A DNA stretch of 64,000 bases from Clostridia bacterium. GTDB taxonomy: Bacteria > Bacillota > Clostridia > Christensenellales > Borkfalkiaceae. The first letter of the stretch is position 1, and every line of letters begins with the position of its first letter. Shown one piece after another: positions 1 through 7,419 of this stretch. The stretch lies in assembly GCA_017626495.1 (NCBI GenBank), contig JAGAIP010000003.1, forward strand, positions 1-64,000. The letters are read 5' to 3'. Both the position numbers and the translations under genes were made by a program. The notes under the pieces are model-generated. The model saw only the letters and a list, made by a program, of their open reading frames with translations. It made no database searches and was not told the DNA's origin.

Positions 1-15
1 ACTTAATTCATCCAT
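1..15 (-). CDS. 5' end of an unidentified gene leaving the window
   Basis: Only the first five codons (Met-Asp-Glu-Leu-Ser) are inside the window. The call rests on position. A minus-strand ATG at 15 follows purine-rich sequence including AAAGGAG at 27-33, and a good promoter lies at 64-92 just beyond the tRNA operon terminator. Function cannot be guessed. The ATG at 11 is immediately followed by a stop, so 15 is the better start. Confidence 0.4.
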
Positions 16-63
16 TTCCTTGGATTCTCCTTTGATATTCTGTTTACGGTTGGCGCCATATTC

Positions 64-92
64 ATTATATCAAGGGAGTTATTTTCTGTCCA
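64..92 (-). promoter_or_regulatory. Sigma-A-type promoter for the gene leaving the window
   Basis: On the minus strand, -35 TGGACA (87-92) and -10 TATAAT (64-69) are separated by 17 bases. It lies downstream of the tRNA terminator and points towards the partial gene at 15. Confidence 0.5.
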
Positions 93-110
93 TAGCTATA
101 AGCTTTTTAT

Positions 111-136
111 CCCCACGCCTAGCGTGGGGTTTTCTT
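111..136 (+). terminator. Hairpin with T-rich tail on the plus strand
   Basis: The inverted repeat CCCCACGC / GCGTGGGG with a 3-base loop is followed by TTTTCTTT on the plus strand. No plus-strand gene precedes it in the window. It may block antisense reading into the tRNA operon, or it may be an RNA hairpin in the minus-strand leader. Confidence 0.45.
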
Positions 137-142
137 TACAAT

Positions 143-177
143 GAAAAACGACTGTTTTGGTCAAAACAGTCGTTTTT
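143..177 (-). terminator. Terminator of the tRNA operon
   Basis: The perfect arms AAAAACGACTGTTTT / AAAACAGTCGTTTTT with a 4-base loop are followed by T residues on the minus strand. The hairpin begins at the 3' CCA of tRNA-Lys(CTT). Confidence 0.75.
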
Positions 178-252
178 GGTGCACCTTCAGGGACTCGAAC
201 CCTGGGCCCATTGATTAAGAGTCAATTGCTCTACCAGCTGAGCTAAAGGTGC
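177..252 (-). tRNA. tRNA-Lys (anticodon CTT)
   Basis: 76-nt cloverleaf with encoded 3' CCA (177-179). The acceptor stem is GCACCTT / AAGGTGC with discriminator A. The anticodon stem ATTGA / TCAAT encloses the loop CTCTTAA, giving anticodon CTT. The T arm contains GGTTCGAGTCC. It is the last gene of a six-tRNA minus-strand operon. Confidence 0.93.
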
Positions 253-256
253 ATAT

Positions 257-332
257 TGGTGATCCATCCGAGAATCGAACCCGGGACACCGTGATTAAAA
301 GTCACGTGCTCTACCGACTGAGCTAATGGACC
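257..332 (-). tRNA. tRNA-Lys (anticodon TTT)
   Basis: 76-nt cloverleaf with encoded CCA. The acceptor GGTCCAT pairs with ATGGATC with one G-U pair, and the discriminator is A. The anticodon stem CGTGA / TCACG encloses CTTTTAA, giving TTT. It lies 4 bases from the CTT isoacceptor but differs in acceptor and anticodon stems, so it is not a recent tandem copy. Confidence 0.93.
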
Positions 333-336
333 ATGG

Positions 337-411
337 TGGCTGGGGTGGCAAGATTCGAACTTACGAATATCGGAATCAAAATCCGGTGCCTTACCGCTTG
401 GCGACACCCCA
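337..411 (-). tRNA. tRNA-Gln (anticodon TTG)
   Basis: 75-nt cloverleaf with acceptor TGGGGTG / CACCCCA, discriminator G, encoded CCA and anticodon TTG. The weak U1-A72 acceptor pair is typical of bacterial tRNA-Gln. It is third from the 3' end of the operon. Confidence 0.93.
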
Positions 412-423
412 ATCTAAATTTTA

Positions 424-501
424 TGGGGCGGGCGACAAGAATCGAACTTGCGACCTCCAGGGCCACAATCTGGCGCTCTAACCAACTGAGCTACGCCCGC
501 C
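424..501 (-). tRNA. tRNA-His (anticodon GTG)
   Basis: The acceptor GCGGGCG / CGCCCGC carries an extra encoded G-1 opposite C73. This is the identity element of histidine tRNA. The anticodon is GTG and CCA is encoded. Confidence 0.93.
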
Positions 502-510
502 ATAAAATTT

Positions 511-587
511 TGGTGCGCCTGAAGAGATTCGAACCCCTGACACACGGCTTAGAAGGCCGTTGCTCTATCCAACTGAGCTACAGGCGC
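511..587 (-). tRNA. tRNA-Arg (anticodon TCT)
   Basis: 77-nt cloverleaf with acceptor GCGCCTG / CAGGCGC and discriminator A. The anticodon stem ACGGC / GCCGT encloses CTTCTAA, giving TCT, which reads AGA/AGG. CCA is encoded. Confidence 0.93.
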
Positions 588-630
588 ATATTCTGCTCGT
601 CCTATCCTTATTCTCGGCTTGCGATGGTTT

Positions 631-704
631 TGGAGCGGGTGATGGGAATCGGACCCACGCAAGCAGCTTGGAAGGCTGCCATTCTACCATTGAACTACAC
701 CCGC
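631..704 (-). tRNA. tRNA-Gly (anticodon TCC)
   Basis: 74-nt cloverleaf with acceptor GCGGGTG / CACCCGC. The anticodon stem GCAGC / GCTGC encloses CTTCCAA, giving TCC. CCA is encoded. It is the promoter-proximal gene of the tRNA operon. Confidence 0.93.
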
Positions 705-741
705 ATTCCGATGTCATTCGCCTCTCGCTTAATGCTCATGT

Positions 742-770
742 ATTATAACAAACCCGTTTCGTATTGTCAA
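742..770 (-). promoter_or_regulatory. Promoter of the tRNA operon
   Basis: Perfect consensus on the minus strand: TTGACA (765-770), 17 bases, TATAAT (742-747). It lies 38 bases upstream of tRNA-Gly and 40 bases downstream of the yfcE-like gene, where I see no strong terminator. Read-through from the ade operon into the tRNAs is therefore possible. Confidence 0.85.
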
Positions 771-809
771 CCGAATTTCACAACTTTTTTCCAAAATTTT
801 TGAATTTTT

Positions 810-1280
810 TTATCGAATCGGAACAATGGTCGGAACGACCTTTTTTCCGTGAATACACAGGTAACAATAGCTTTTATCAATCGAATAACGCGTCATACAT
901 CCCGGATTGACCGTAAGCACGCCGCCGATCTCTTCGATTCTCGCCTCGTGCGTATGTCCGTAGAGCGCAATATCGCAGTCGAGCTCCTTCGCGCGATACG
1001 CGAGCCTTTCGAGCGACGATTTCACGCCGTATCTGTGTCCGTGACACATAAAGATGCGGTGCCCCTCGATTTCGAGGATTTGTTCATCCCCCATCGGATA
1101 AAAATCACAGTTCCCCACGACGCGATACGTCTTATCGGGATAGAGCGCGCTCACTTCCTTCATATCCGTAGTGACGTCTCCGAGGTGAACGATATAATCG
1201 CTTTCCGAAAGAACGGTTGCAAGTTTATCTATGTCGGCTTTATTTCCGTGCGTATCGGAGAGAATAATCATCGTCGTCAT
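810..1280 (-). CDS. yfcE: YfcE/MJ0936-family metallophosphodiesterase
   Basis: 156-residue cytoplasmic phosphodiesterase of the calcineurin-like superfamily. Metal-binding motifs appear in order: SDTHG (8-12), LGD (33-35), GNCD (56-59), HGH (80-82) and YGHTH (107-111). Length matches single-domain YfcE/MJ0936 enzymes, which hydrolyse phosphodiester substrates in vitro with Mn/Ni. The physiological substrate is generally unknown. Its start overlaps the rdgB stop by 4 bases, and it closes the ade-GNAT-rdgB-yfcE operon. The rdgB-yfcE pairing recurs in Firmicutes, which suggests a nucleotide housekeeping role (inference). Confidence 0.9.
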   Translation of the reverse strand: MTTMIILSDTHGNKADIDKLATVLSESDYIVHLGDVTTDMKEVSALYPDKTYRVVGNCDFYPMGDEQILEIEGHRIFMCHGHRYGVKSSLERLAYRAKELDCDIALYGHTHEARIEEIGGVLTVNPGCMTRYSIDKSYCYLCIHGKKVVPTIVPIR

Positions 1281-1852
1281 ATCGTCTCTCCGAGTTTTGC
1301 GTAAAGCTGTCTGAGCGCTCTCGCCCTATGCGAAACGGAGTTCTTTTCTTCCGGCGTCGCGAGACCGAAGGGTTTTCTGATTTCAGTGGAATAGAAATAC
1401 GGATCGTATCCGAATCCGTTTTCCCCCTGCGGTTCATCCATGAAAACGCCGTCCGTTCTGCCCTCTCCGAAAAGATATGTTCCGTCGGGATAGGCGAGCG
1501 CGACGGCGCAGAAATAATATGCGGAACGATCTTTTCCCTGCAAATTCTTTTTGAGCAGGAGATTGTTCTCCTCGTCGTTTCCGTGATTTCCGGCATAGCG
1601 TGCAGAAAAGATGCCGGGCGCGCCTCCCAGCGCGTCGCAACAGATTCCGCTATCGTCAGCAAGCGCGGGAACGCCGAGCGCCTTAGCGACCGCCGTCGCC
1701 TTCAATACGGCATTTTCAAGGAACGAAGCGCCGTTTTCCTCCACTTCTCCCGTAAATCCGGCTTCTTTCTGAGACACGATCTCGTAGCCCTTTAATATCT
1801 CTCCGAATTCTCTGATTTTATTTTTATTTCCCGTTGCGGCAATAATTTTCAT
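1277..1852 (-). CDS. rdgB: XTP/dITP diphosphatase (HAM1/RdgB)
   Basis: 191 residues, the usual length. It hydrolyses dITP, XTP and dXTP to monophosphates and pyrophosphate, keeping deaminated purines out of DNA and RNA. Family marks are the N-terminal ATGNKNKIREF, the ADDSG metal/substrate motif near residue 66 and GFGYDP near 144. It is coupled by 4-base overlaps to the GNAT gene upstream and yfcE downstream. Sharing an operon with adenine deaminase is sensible, because deaminating adenine yields hypoxanthine, whose nucleotides RdgB polices (inference). Confidence 0.95.
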   Translation of the reverse strand: MKIIAATGNKNKIREFGEILKGYEIVSQKEAGFTGEVEENGASFLENAVLKATAVAKALGVPALADDSGICCDALGGAPGIFSARYAGNHGNDEENNLLLKKNLQGKDRSAYYFCAVALAYPDGTYLFGEGRTDGVFMDEPQGENGFGYDPYFYSTEIRKPFGLATPEEKNSVSHRARALRQLYAKLGETI

Positions 1853-2355
1853 AATACCTTCTCGTAAGCGACGCGTTCCGCGCCGTCCCGTTTTAATCTG
1901 ATTTTTCCGATACAGACGAATCCGCCCTTTTCAAGCGCACGCCTCATCGGTTTATTATGCTCATGCGTGTCGATGCGCAAGCTCTTTTTTCCCTTCGCCC
2001 TCGCCTCTTGTTCGGCGGCGGAAAAGAGAATTCCCACGTATCCCTTTCCATGAACGGACGAATCCACGGCGACGCGATGCACGGCAAGGTATTCGCCTTC
2101 GCTGAGCCATGCGCCGTCATAGACGGACAGATAATCCTCTTCATAGTCGACGAAAGCCGCCGTAGCCACAATTTCGTCTCCGTCTTTGAGGACGCGAGAA
2201 ACACCGCAGGCAATATCCGATCGAGCGTCCGAGACGTCGGGATAATCCGATTGCCATTGATAAAGTCCGTAGGAGCGCATGAACACCCTTGCGGAATCGT
2301 AAATCTGACCGATGCGGTATTCCTCTCCCCTCTTTGCGCAAACGACGTTAAGCAT
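1849..2355 (-). CDS. GNAT-family N-acetyltransferase
   Basis: 168-residue single-domain protein. The acetyl-CoA-binding segment is visible around residues 92-112 (beta strand LAVHRVAV followed by the pyrophosphate loop VHGKGYVG). The C-terminal part N-K-x-M-R-R-A-L-E-K-G-G-F is the typical GNAT alpha4/beta6 region. Substrate is unknown. The gene overlaps ade by 8 bases and rdgB by 4, so it is translated as part of the purine operon. A link to nucleobase metabolism is only suggested by position. Confidence 0.85.
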   Translation of the reverse strand: MLNVVCAKRGEEYRIGQIYDSARVFMRSYGLYQWQSDYPDVSDARSDIACGVSRVLKDGDEIVATAAFVDYEEDYLSVYDGAWLSEGEYLAVHRVAVDSSVHGKGYVGILFSAAEQEARAKGKKSLRIDTHEHNKPMRRALEKGGFVCIGKIRLKRDGAERVAYEKVL

Positions 2356-4057
2356 TGATGTCGAGGAAGTCGAACCGATTGACGTCGAACAGTCCCTTGT
2401 CCGTCAATTTCAAATCGGGAATGACGGCGAGCGAGAGAAATGCAAGGCTCATGAACGCCTCCAAATCCCTGTTGACGCCCATGGAGAATGCTTTTTCGAT
2501 GAGGTCGGCAGACGCCCTTTCAAGCTCCTCTTCCGATTTGGAACTCATAAGTCCGCCGATGTCGAGCGTAACGGATTCGCAGATTCCGTCGTGACAGATG
2601 ACCATACCGCCGCCGATCTTTGCAAGATGATTTGCAGCCGTTGCCATCGCCTCGTTATCGTCTCCGAGAAGGATAATATTATGGGAGTCGTGCGCAATGG
2701 TGATTCCCATCGCGCCGCCCTTGAAACCGTATCCTTCCAACAGTCCGAGCCCGATATTACCCGTTTTGTGATGCCGTTCCACGACGGCGAGTTTGAGAAT
2801 ATCCGTTCCCTTTACCACGACGTCGCCGTTTTCCGATTTCACTTCACGAACGGAATCGAGCGTAGCCACGTTGTCGGGAATGATTTTGATACAGTGCGCT
2901 TTCGTTCCTTTGAGCGTGAGAATAAAGTCGTCCGCCTTGACGGGATCGAGGTGTACGGTGTTGAGCACGTTTTCGGGCAGATAGCGAACCGACGTATCGA
3001 ACAGCGCCTTTCCGTCCTTCGCGACGATTTTACCGTCTTTCACGACCAACGCGGCGTTGAAGTCGGAAAGATTGTCGAATACGACGAGATCGGCGTCGTA
3101 ATGAGGCGCGATCGCACCCTTCCAACGCAGACCGTAACATTCCGCGTTGTTGATCGTACCCATGACGATTGCCCAAATCGGATCCATACCCGATTTGACG
3201 AGCTGCCGAAGCGCGTCGTCGAGATGTCCTTTCCGTTTCAGATCGGCGGCATGCCTGTCGTCCGTGCAGAGAATGAATCTGCGGAGGTTCTTCTCGTTGA
3301 CGCTCTTTGCGTTGGATACGAGGTTGCGCGTGGAAGAACCGTGACGAAGGTGACAGTAGAGACCTTTCCCGATCTTTTCTTCGATTTCCTCGTTGGTGAT
3401 ACATTCGTGATCGGTAGAGATCCCTGCGGACAGATACGCGTTGAGCGCGTCTCCGCTGAGCGTAGGCGCGTGCCCGTCCACCACTTTCCCGAGCGCAAGC
3501 GCCGCTTCGATCTTTTTCAGTACGTCCGGAACGGCATAAATGACTCCGGGATAGTTCATCATTTCGCCGAGTCCGTAAATATAATCGTTTTTGATGTATT
3601 TTTCGGTATCTTCTCCCGTGAGGACGCATCCGCTCGTCTCGAACGGCGTTGCAGGGACGCAGGAAGGAAGTTGCACTTTGACTTCGAGGGGCACGTTTTC
3701 AGACGCTTTTGCGATATATTCCGCGCCCGCGATTCCGCACACGTTGGTGATCTCGTGCGGATCGGCAATGATGGTCGTCGTACCTCTGGGAACGATGAGA
3801 GAAGCGAACTCTTCGGGAGAAAGCTGAGAACTTTCAATGTGTACATGTCCGTCGATGAGACCCGGAGTTACGATCTTACCCGTAATATCGACGACTTCTT
3901 TTCCCTCGTACCCCTCTCCAAAGCCGACGATTTTATTTCCTACGATGGCGACGTCTGCTTTGACGATTTGCTGAGTAAAGACGTTCACGAACGAACCGCC
4001 TTTGAGCACGAGATCCGCAGGCTGTCTTTTGAGCGCCGCATTGATACAATTTTTCAT
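2348..4057 (-). CDS. ade: Adenine deaminase (Ade, amidohydrolase type)
   Basis: 569 residues from the chosen ATG. It converts adenine to hypoxanthine plus ammonia for purine salvage. Amidohydrolase marks: the GLIDGHVHIESS metal site, PHEITNVCGIAG, and a C-terminal cofactor region with AHDSHNI. An in-frame ATG 21 codons upstream (4120) lies inside the preceding terminator and before the -10 box at 4082, so it is rejected. The start at 4057 gives the usual N-terminus. Its promoter overlaps the terminator of the metal ATPase gene (see 4082-4110). First gene of the ade-GNAT-rdgB-yfcE operon. Confidence 0.95.
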   Translation of the reverse strand: MKNCINAALKRQPADLVLKGGSFVNVFTQQIVKADVAIVGNKIVGFGEGYEGKEVVDITGKIVTPGLIDGHVHIESSQLSPEEFASLIVPRGTTTIIADPHEITNVCGIAGAEYIAKASENVPLEVKVQLPSCVPATPFETSGCVLTGEDTEKYIKNDYIYGLGEMMNYPGVIYAVPDVLKKIEAALALGKVVDGHAPTLSGDALNAYLSAGISTDHECITNEEIEEKIGKGLYCHLRHGSSTRNLVSNAKSVNEKNLRRFILCTDDRHAADLKRKGHLDDALRQLVKSGMDPIWAIVMGTINNAECYGLRWKGAIAPHYDADLVVFDNLSDFNAALVVKDGKIVAKDGKALFDTSVRYLPENVLNTVHLDPVKADDFILTLKGTKAHCIKIIPDNVATLDSVREVKSENGDVVVKGTDILKLAVVERHHKTGNIGLGLLEGYGFKGGAMGITIAHDSHNIILLGDDNEAMATAANHLAKIGGGMVICHDGICESVTLDIGGLMSSKSEEELERASADLIEKAFSMGVNRDLEAFMSLAFLSLAVIPDLKLTDKGLFDVNRFDFLDINA

Positions 4058-4081
4058 TCCGAAATACCCCGTTTTTCTTTT

Positions 4082-4110
4082 ATTATACCACAAGAGAAAC
4101 AGCCTTGCAA
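4082..4110 (-). promoter_or_regulatory. ade promoter, -35 inside the upstream terminator
   Basis: On the minus strand, -35 TTGCAA (4105-4110), 17 bases, -10 TATAAT (4082-4087). The -35 hexamer is part of the 3' arm of the terminator hairpin at 4097-4130, so the two signals share DNA. Confidence 0.7.
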
Positions 4111-4130
4111 ACGTTTGCAAGGCTGTTTTT
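4097..4130 (-). terminator. Terminator of the metal-ATPase operon
   Basis: Perfect 15-bp stem (4097-4111 with 4114-4128) and a 2-base loop, directly after the ATPase stop codon. The tail on the minus strand is T-rich (TTTCTCTT) rather than pure T. The plus-strand tail is TTTTTT, so it could also act in the other direction. Confidence 0.75.
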
Positions 4131-6443
4131 TCATCTGACTTTGCATCTCGTGAAGAGAGAGTTCAAAACTGCAATGAGCATGACGCCGACGTCGCCGAGC
4201 ACGGCGCACCAGAGCGGAAGGGCAGGCATGAAGATACCCATTCCCATGAGGGCGAGTTTGACGGCAAGCGAGAACGCAATGTTATAGACAACGATGAATT
4301 TCGTTCGTTTCGCAAGCCTGATCGCTTTGGGAATCGCAAGCAGGCTATCGGAAACAAGCACCAGATCGGACGCTTCGATCGCCGCGTCCGAGCCGATTTT
4401 CCCCATCGAAACGGAGACGTCCGATTCCGCCATGACGGGCGCGTCGTTGATACCGTCGCCCGTATAGATGATTTTTCCTTCCTCTTTGAGTTTTCTCGCG
4501 ATAGAAAGTTTTTCATCGGGTAGAAGTCCGGCGCGCACCTCGTCGATTCCGATTCGCTCTGCAATCGCCATAGCGCGCTCCCGATTGTCGCCCGTGAGCA
4601 TGACCGTCTTTTTGATACCGAGCGCTTTGAGTTTTTCAAGGCAGGGAACCGTTTCTTCCTTGATTTTATCTTCGATTTCCACCGACCCCAAAAACTCGTC
4701 TCCTCTCGCTACATAGAGCACGGTGGATAGACTTTCGCACTTTTGATAGGAAATCCCGTATTCCGCCATAAGTTTTTCATTTCCGCAGAGAATCGTTTCG
4801 CCGTTCACTTCGCCGACGATACCCTTTCCCGCAACTTCCTTTACTTTCTCCGCCTGAAAAGCTGTCTCGACTTCGCGGAAAGGAACGGCTACGGGGTGGT
4901 TGGAGGTGTGTTCAAGCGCGGCTGCAAGCGGAAGAACGACCGTTGCGTCTCCGTTGACCTTTGAAACGTAGAACGTACCCTCGGTGAGCGTACCCGTCTT
5001 ATCGAAAATCGCAATATCTGCGTCCGCAAGCGTATCGAGGTAAGTCGCGCCTTTGACGAGGATTCCGTTGGACGCGCAAGCGCCGATTCCCCCGAAGTAA
5101 GAGAGTGGCACGGAGATAATCAGCGCGCAGGGACAGGAGATAACGAGCACTTTCAACGCTCTCATGATCCATGCCTCATACGTTGCCCATGCAAATCCCT
5201 CGACAAGTCCGAATACGGTGGGCACGGCGAACGCAAGCGCGAGCGCGATGAAAAAGACGACGGGCGTATAAACATGCGCAAATTTCGTGATAAATTTTTC
5301 AGGTCTCGCCTTTTTGGAGGAAGAATTTTCCACCATTTCCAGAATCTTAGCAACGGCAGAGTCCGCATACGCGCGCACGACCCTCGCTTCGACGACGCCA
5401 GAGGCGTTGATCGATCCGGCAAGCAATTCGTCTCCCTCTTTGACGTCTCGGAGCATCGCTTCGCCGCTTAAAGATTTCGTATCGACGGAGGTTTCTCCCT
5501 TCGTAATCACCGCGTCAACGGGGAATTTCTCACCGACCTTTACGACGATGGTATCTCCCGCGCGCAGAGATTCGGGCGTTACCGTCATGATACCCGTTTC
5601 TGTAAGCAGATTTGCGGTTTCGCTTTTCAGTTCCATGAGATCGGAAATAGACCTTCTGGAAGAGCCGACCGCAATCGCCTGCAAGAGTTCGCCGATCTGA
5701 TACAAGAGCATGACGGCGACGCCCTCGGAATAATCGCCGAGCGCGATCGCGCCGAGCGCGCCGATGGTCATGAGGAAATTCTCATCGAATATTTTTCCTT
5801 TTACCAGATTTTTCGCCGTAACTGCGAGCACGGAATAGCCGACGGAGAAGAACGAAACCGCGTATGCGAAGTAGACGATCCATTTGATCCAATCGACGCG
5901 CTCTACGACAAGCTTTTCAAGCAGGAACGCGGTGAGGAAAAAGGCGACGGAAAGGGCGACGCGGACAATCATCGTTTTGTGCTCTTTCCATGCGGACGAG
6001 GGCTTCTTTTCCGCTTTCTGATCGGTCACGACTTCGACTTCTTCAAAATTCGACGCCTCGTCGACTGCCTTGCGGTAAGCCTCCTCGGAACAGACGAGCG
6101 TGATTTTCTGATTGACGAAAGAGACGGAAACTTCTTCCACACCCTCGATTTTTCGGATGATGCTTTCAAGTTCTGCCGCACAGGCGGAACAATCGAGGTT
6201 TTTTAAGAGAATGATCTGCTCGACCTTTGCGGAAACGATCTCCTCTTCGACAACTTCCACTTCTTCAAAGTTCGATATGACGCGAAGCGCCTCTTCGTAG
6301 GCGTTTTCGTCACAGTCGAGCATAACCGTTTGAGAGACGAAGGAAACGCTTGTCTCCCTCACGCCTGCTATATTTCCGAGCAGTTCTTCAAGCTCTGCGG
6401 CGCAGGCGGAACAATCGAGCCCCTTAATTCGAATCGTTTTCAT
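4131..6443 (-). CDS. P1B-2-type Zn/Cd/Pb-exporting P-type ATPase with two HMA domains
   Basis: 770-residue inner-membrane heavy-metal pump. Two N-terminal HMA domains each carry a DCSAC motif (cysteines 11/14 and 85/88). An aspartate before the first cysteine is typical of Zn/Cd pumps rather than Cu pumps. Then come the transmembrane CPC motif (SCPCALIISVPL), the phosphorylation site DKTGTLTEG and the hinge GDGINDAPV. Near the C-terminus there is a lysine in SLAVKLALM and D-x-G in LGDVGVM, the pair of TM7/TM8 residues that marks subgroup P1B-2 (ZntA/CadA). It is translationally coupled to the ArsR repressor upstream (4-base overlap), which matches a zinc/cadmium efflux operon. cadA or zntA would both be fair names. 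Confidence 0.92.
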   Translation of the reverse strand: MKTIRIKGLDCSACAAELEELLGNIAGVRETSVSFVSQTVMLDCDENAYEEALRVISNFEEVEVVEEEIVSAKVEQIILLKNLDCSACAAELESIIRKIEGVEEVSVSFVNQKITLVCSEEAYRKAVDEASNFEEVEVVTDQKAEKKPSSAWKEHKTMIVRVALSVAFFLTAFLLEKLVVERVDWIKWIVYFAYAVSFFSVGYSVLAVTAKNLVKGKIFDENFLMTIGALGAIALGDYSEGVAVMLLYQIGELLQAIAVGSSRRSISDLMELKSETANLLTETGIMTVTPESLRAGDTIVVKVGEKFPVDAVITKGETSVDTKSLSGEAMLRDVKEGDELLAGSINASGVVEARVVRAYADSAVAKILEMVENSSSKKARPEKFITKFAHVYTPVVFFIALALAFAVPTVFGLVEGFAWATYEAWIMRALKVLVISCPCALIISVPLSYFGGIGACASNGILVKGATYLDTLADADIAIFDKTGTLTEGTFYVSKVNGDATVVLPLAAALEHTSNHPVAVPFREVETAFQAEKVKEVAGKGIVGEVNGETILCGNEKLMAEYGISYQKCESLSTVLYVARGDEFLGSVEIEDKIKEETVPCLEKLKALGIKKTVMLTGDNRERAMAIAERIGIDEVRAGLLPDEKLSIARKLKEEGKIIYTGDGINDAPVMAESDVSVSMGKIGSDAAIEASDLVLVSDSLLAIPKAIRLAKRTKFIVVYNIAFSLAVKLALMGMGIFMPALPLWCAVLGDVGVMLIAVLNSLFTRCKVR

Positions 6444-6796
6444 TCCGATACCTCACAATGTAAATGTTGCCGACTCATTTTGATGATGTTGAGAATATGT
6501 TCGTCCGCGATCGAATAGACGATATTCTTTCCGTCCCGTCTCGCACGAATGATTTTATTGTCTTTGAGAATGCGGAGCTGATGCGAAACGGCGCTCTGCG
6601 TTCCCTCTACCGCCTCTACGATGTGATAGACGCAGAGCTCCCCTTCCATAAGCGCGAGAATAATCCTCATGCGCGAAGGTTCCGATATAACCTTAAAGAC
6701 GGAGCAGATCGTTTGCAGATCTTCTTCCGACATCGCATGAATTTTTGCCTGATGCACGGTCTCCTCGTGGTCGTGATCGTGATTACAAAGTTCCAT
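6440..6796 (-). CDS. ArsR/SmtB-family metal-sensing repressor
   Basis: 118 residues, winged-helix dimer of the SmtB/CzrA type. The HTH recognition region is TQSAVSHQLRIL. The C-terminal helix has D-E-H, then ten residues, then H-L-H-C-E. This matches the alpha5 zinc site (D-x-H-x10-H-x2-H) except that cysteine stands where the last ligand histidine is usual. The N-terminus is histidine-rich (CNHDHDHE) with one cysteine and could form an extra alpha3N-type site. The start at 6796 has AGGAGG 4 bases upstream. It presumably represses itself and the pump until Zn/Cd binds. Both operators lie upstream (6806-6833 and 6881-6904). Confidence 0.92.
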   Translation of the reverse strand: MELCNHDHDHEETVHQAKIHAMSEEDLQTICSVFKVISEPSRMRIILALMEGELCVYHIVEAVEGTQSAVSHQLRILKDNKIIRARRDGKNIVYSIADEHILNIIKMSRQHLHCEVSE

Positions 6797-6805
6797 ACGT
6801 CCTCC

Positions 6806-6904
6806 TAATATATGAATGACTATTCATATATTAGCATAACTTGCGCTTCGTGTCAAGCATATGAACGCATTGATTTATGAAAATATGAATATTTATTCAT
6901 ATTT
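6806..6904 (-). promoter_or_regulatory. arsR-ATPase promoter with two ArsR operators
   Basis: The promoter on the minus strand is TTGACA (6851-6856), 17 bases, TAATAT (6828-6833). Operator 1 is a perfect 12-4-12 palindrome at 6806-6833 covering the -10 box. Operator 2 is a perfect 10-4-10 palindrome at 6881-6904, about 25 bases upstream of the -35. Both share ATATGAAT-N4-ATTCATAT and fit the ArsR consensus TGAA-N6-TTCA. Two sites would allow looping or graded repression. Confidence 0.85.
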
Positions 6905-6915
6905 ATTTGCGAAAG

Positions 6916-6936
6916 AAAAAGCCTGTTCGGCTTTTA
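6916..6936 (-). terminator. Terminator overlapping the DtxR-like stop codon
   Basis: AAAAGCC / GGCTTTT with a 5-base loop, then TTTTTCTTT on the minus strand. The stem includes the TAA of the regulator at 6934-6936. Confidence 0.65.
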
Positions 6937-7290
6937 TACGCTTTTTTTGATGAGCTCAAACATATCGTCGGTGATGACGTGTTCGATTCTGCAAGCATTT
7001 TCCTCCGCCACCCCTCTGTCTGCTCCGACTTTCATGAGAAATTCCGTCAGAACGAGGTGTCTTTCGTAAATCTTACGGGCAGTCTCGTTCCCCTTTTGCG
7101 TCAGGACGAGTTCCCCGTTTTCCCGTACTTCGACAAAATCGTTTTCTTCCAAAGTCTTGACCGCGACGGACACGCTGGGACGGGAAAAACCGAGTTCGTT
7201 GGCAACGTCTACGGACTTCACCCTTTGTCCGCGCTCAGAGAGCTTCAAAATGGTTTCCAGATACATTTCCTTTGATTCCGTCGACTTCAT
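6934..7290 (-). CDS. DtxR/MntR-family metal-dependent regulator, short form
   Basis: 118 residues from the ATG at 7290, which is preceded by a G-rich ribosome site (GGGGGG). The N-terminal winged helix (YLETILKLSERGQRVKSVDV, then FSRPSVSVAVKTLEENDFV) is followed by a helical dimerisation/metal domain with E-R-H and E-E-N-A-C-R-I-E-H. There is no C-terminal SH3 domain, as in MntR and TroR, so Mn or Fe control is likely. A longer in-frame reading back to 7494 would run across the promoter and into 6S RNA sequence and is rejected. The regulon is not visible. The neighbouring metal pump has its own ArsR control. Confidence 0.85.
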   Translation of the reverse strand: MKSTESKEMYLETILKLSERGQRVKSVDVANELGFSRPSVSVAVKTLEENDFVEVRENGELVLTQKGNETARKIYERHLVLTEFLMKVGADRGVAEENACRIEHVITDDMFELIKKSV

Positions 7291-7309
7291 GATTCCCCCC
7301 GTTTCCATT

Positions 7310-7338
7310 ACTATATCATATTTCGCGGTTTGTGTCAA
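7310..7338 (-). promoter_or_regulatory. Promoter of the DtxR-like gene
   Basis: Minus strand TTGACA (7333-7338), 17 bases, TATAGT (7310-7315), 20 bases upstream of the ATG. It is divergent from the 6S RNA promoter at 7385. Confidence 0.75.
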
Positions 7339-7384
7339 CGCATAAGGGAAAAACGAATTGGAAGAATTTTTTGCTTCCATACGG

Positions 7385-7413
7385 TTGCATTTTTCCTGAA
7401 AATGCGCTATACT
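7385..7413 (+). promoter_or_regulatory. Promoter of the 6S RNA
   Basis: TTGCAT (7385-7390), 17 bases, TATACT (7408-7413). A transcript would begin near 7420, exactly where the RNA's closing stem starts. Confidence 0.75.
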
Positions 7414-7419
7414 GTGATT

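Noticed and set aside
333-803. Long plus-strand reading frames across the tRNA cluster
   Set aside because: They run antisense through five tRNA genes and the tRNA promoter, with no ribosome site.
4057-4120. Upstream start for adenine deaminase
   Set aside because: It lies within the preceding terminator and upstream of the -10 box, so it would not be transcribed from the ade promoter.
2312-4138. 608-codon plus-strand frame opposite ade
   Set aside because: It is antisense to a gene with clear catalytic motifs and translates to low-complexity, charge-rich sequence. The codon bias of the real gene keeps the opposite frame open.
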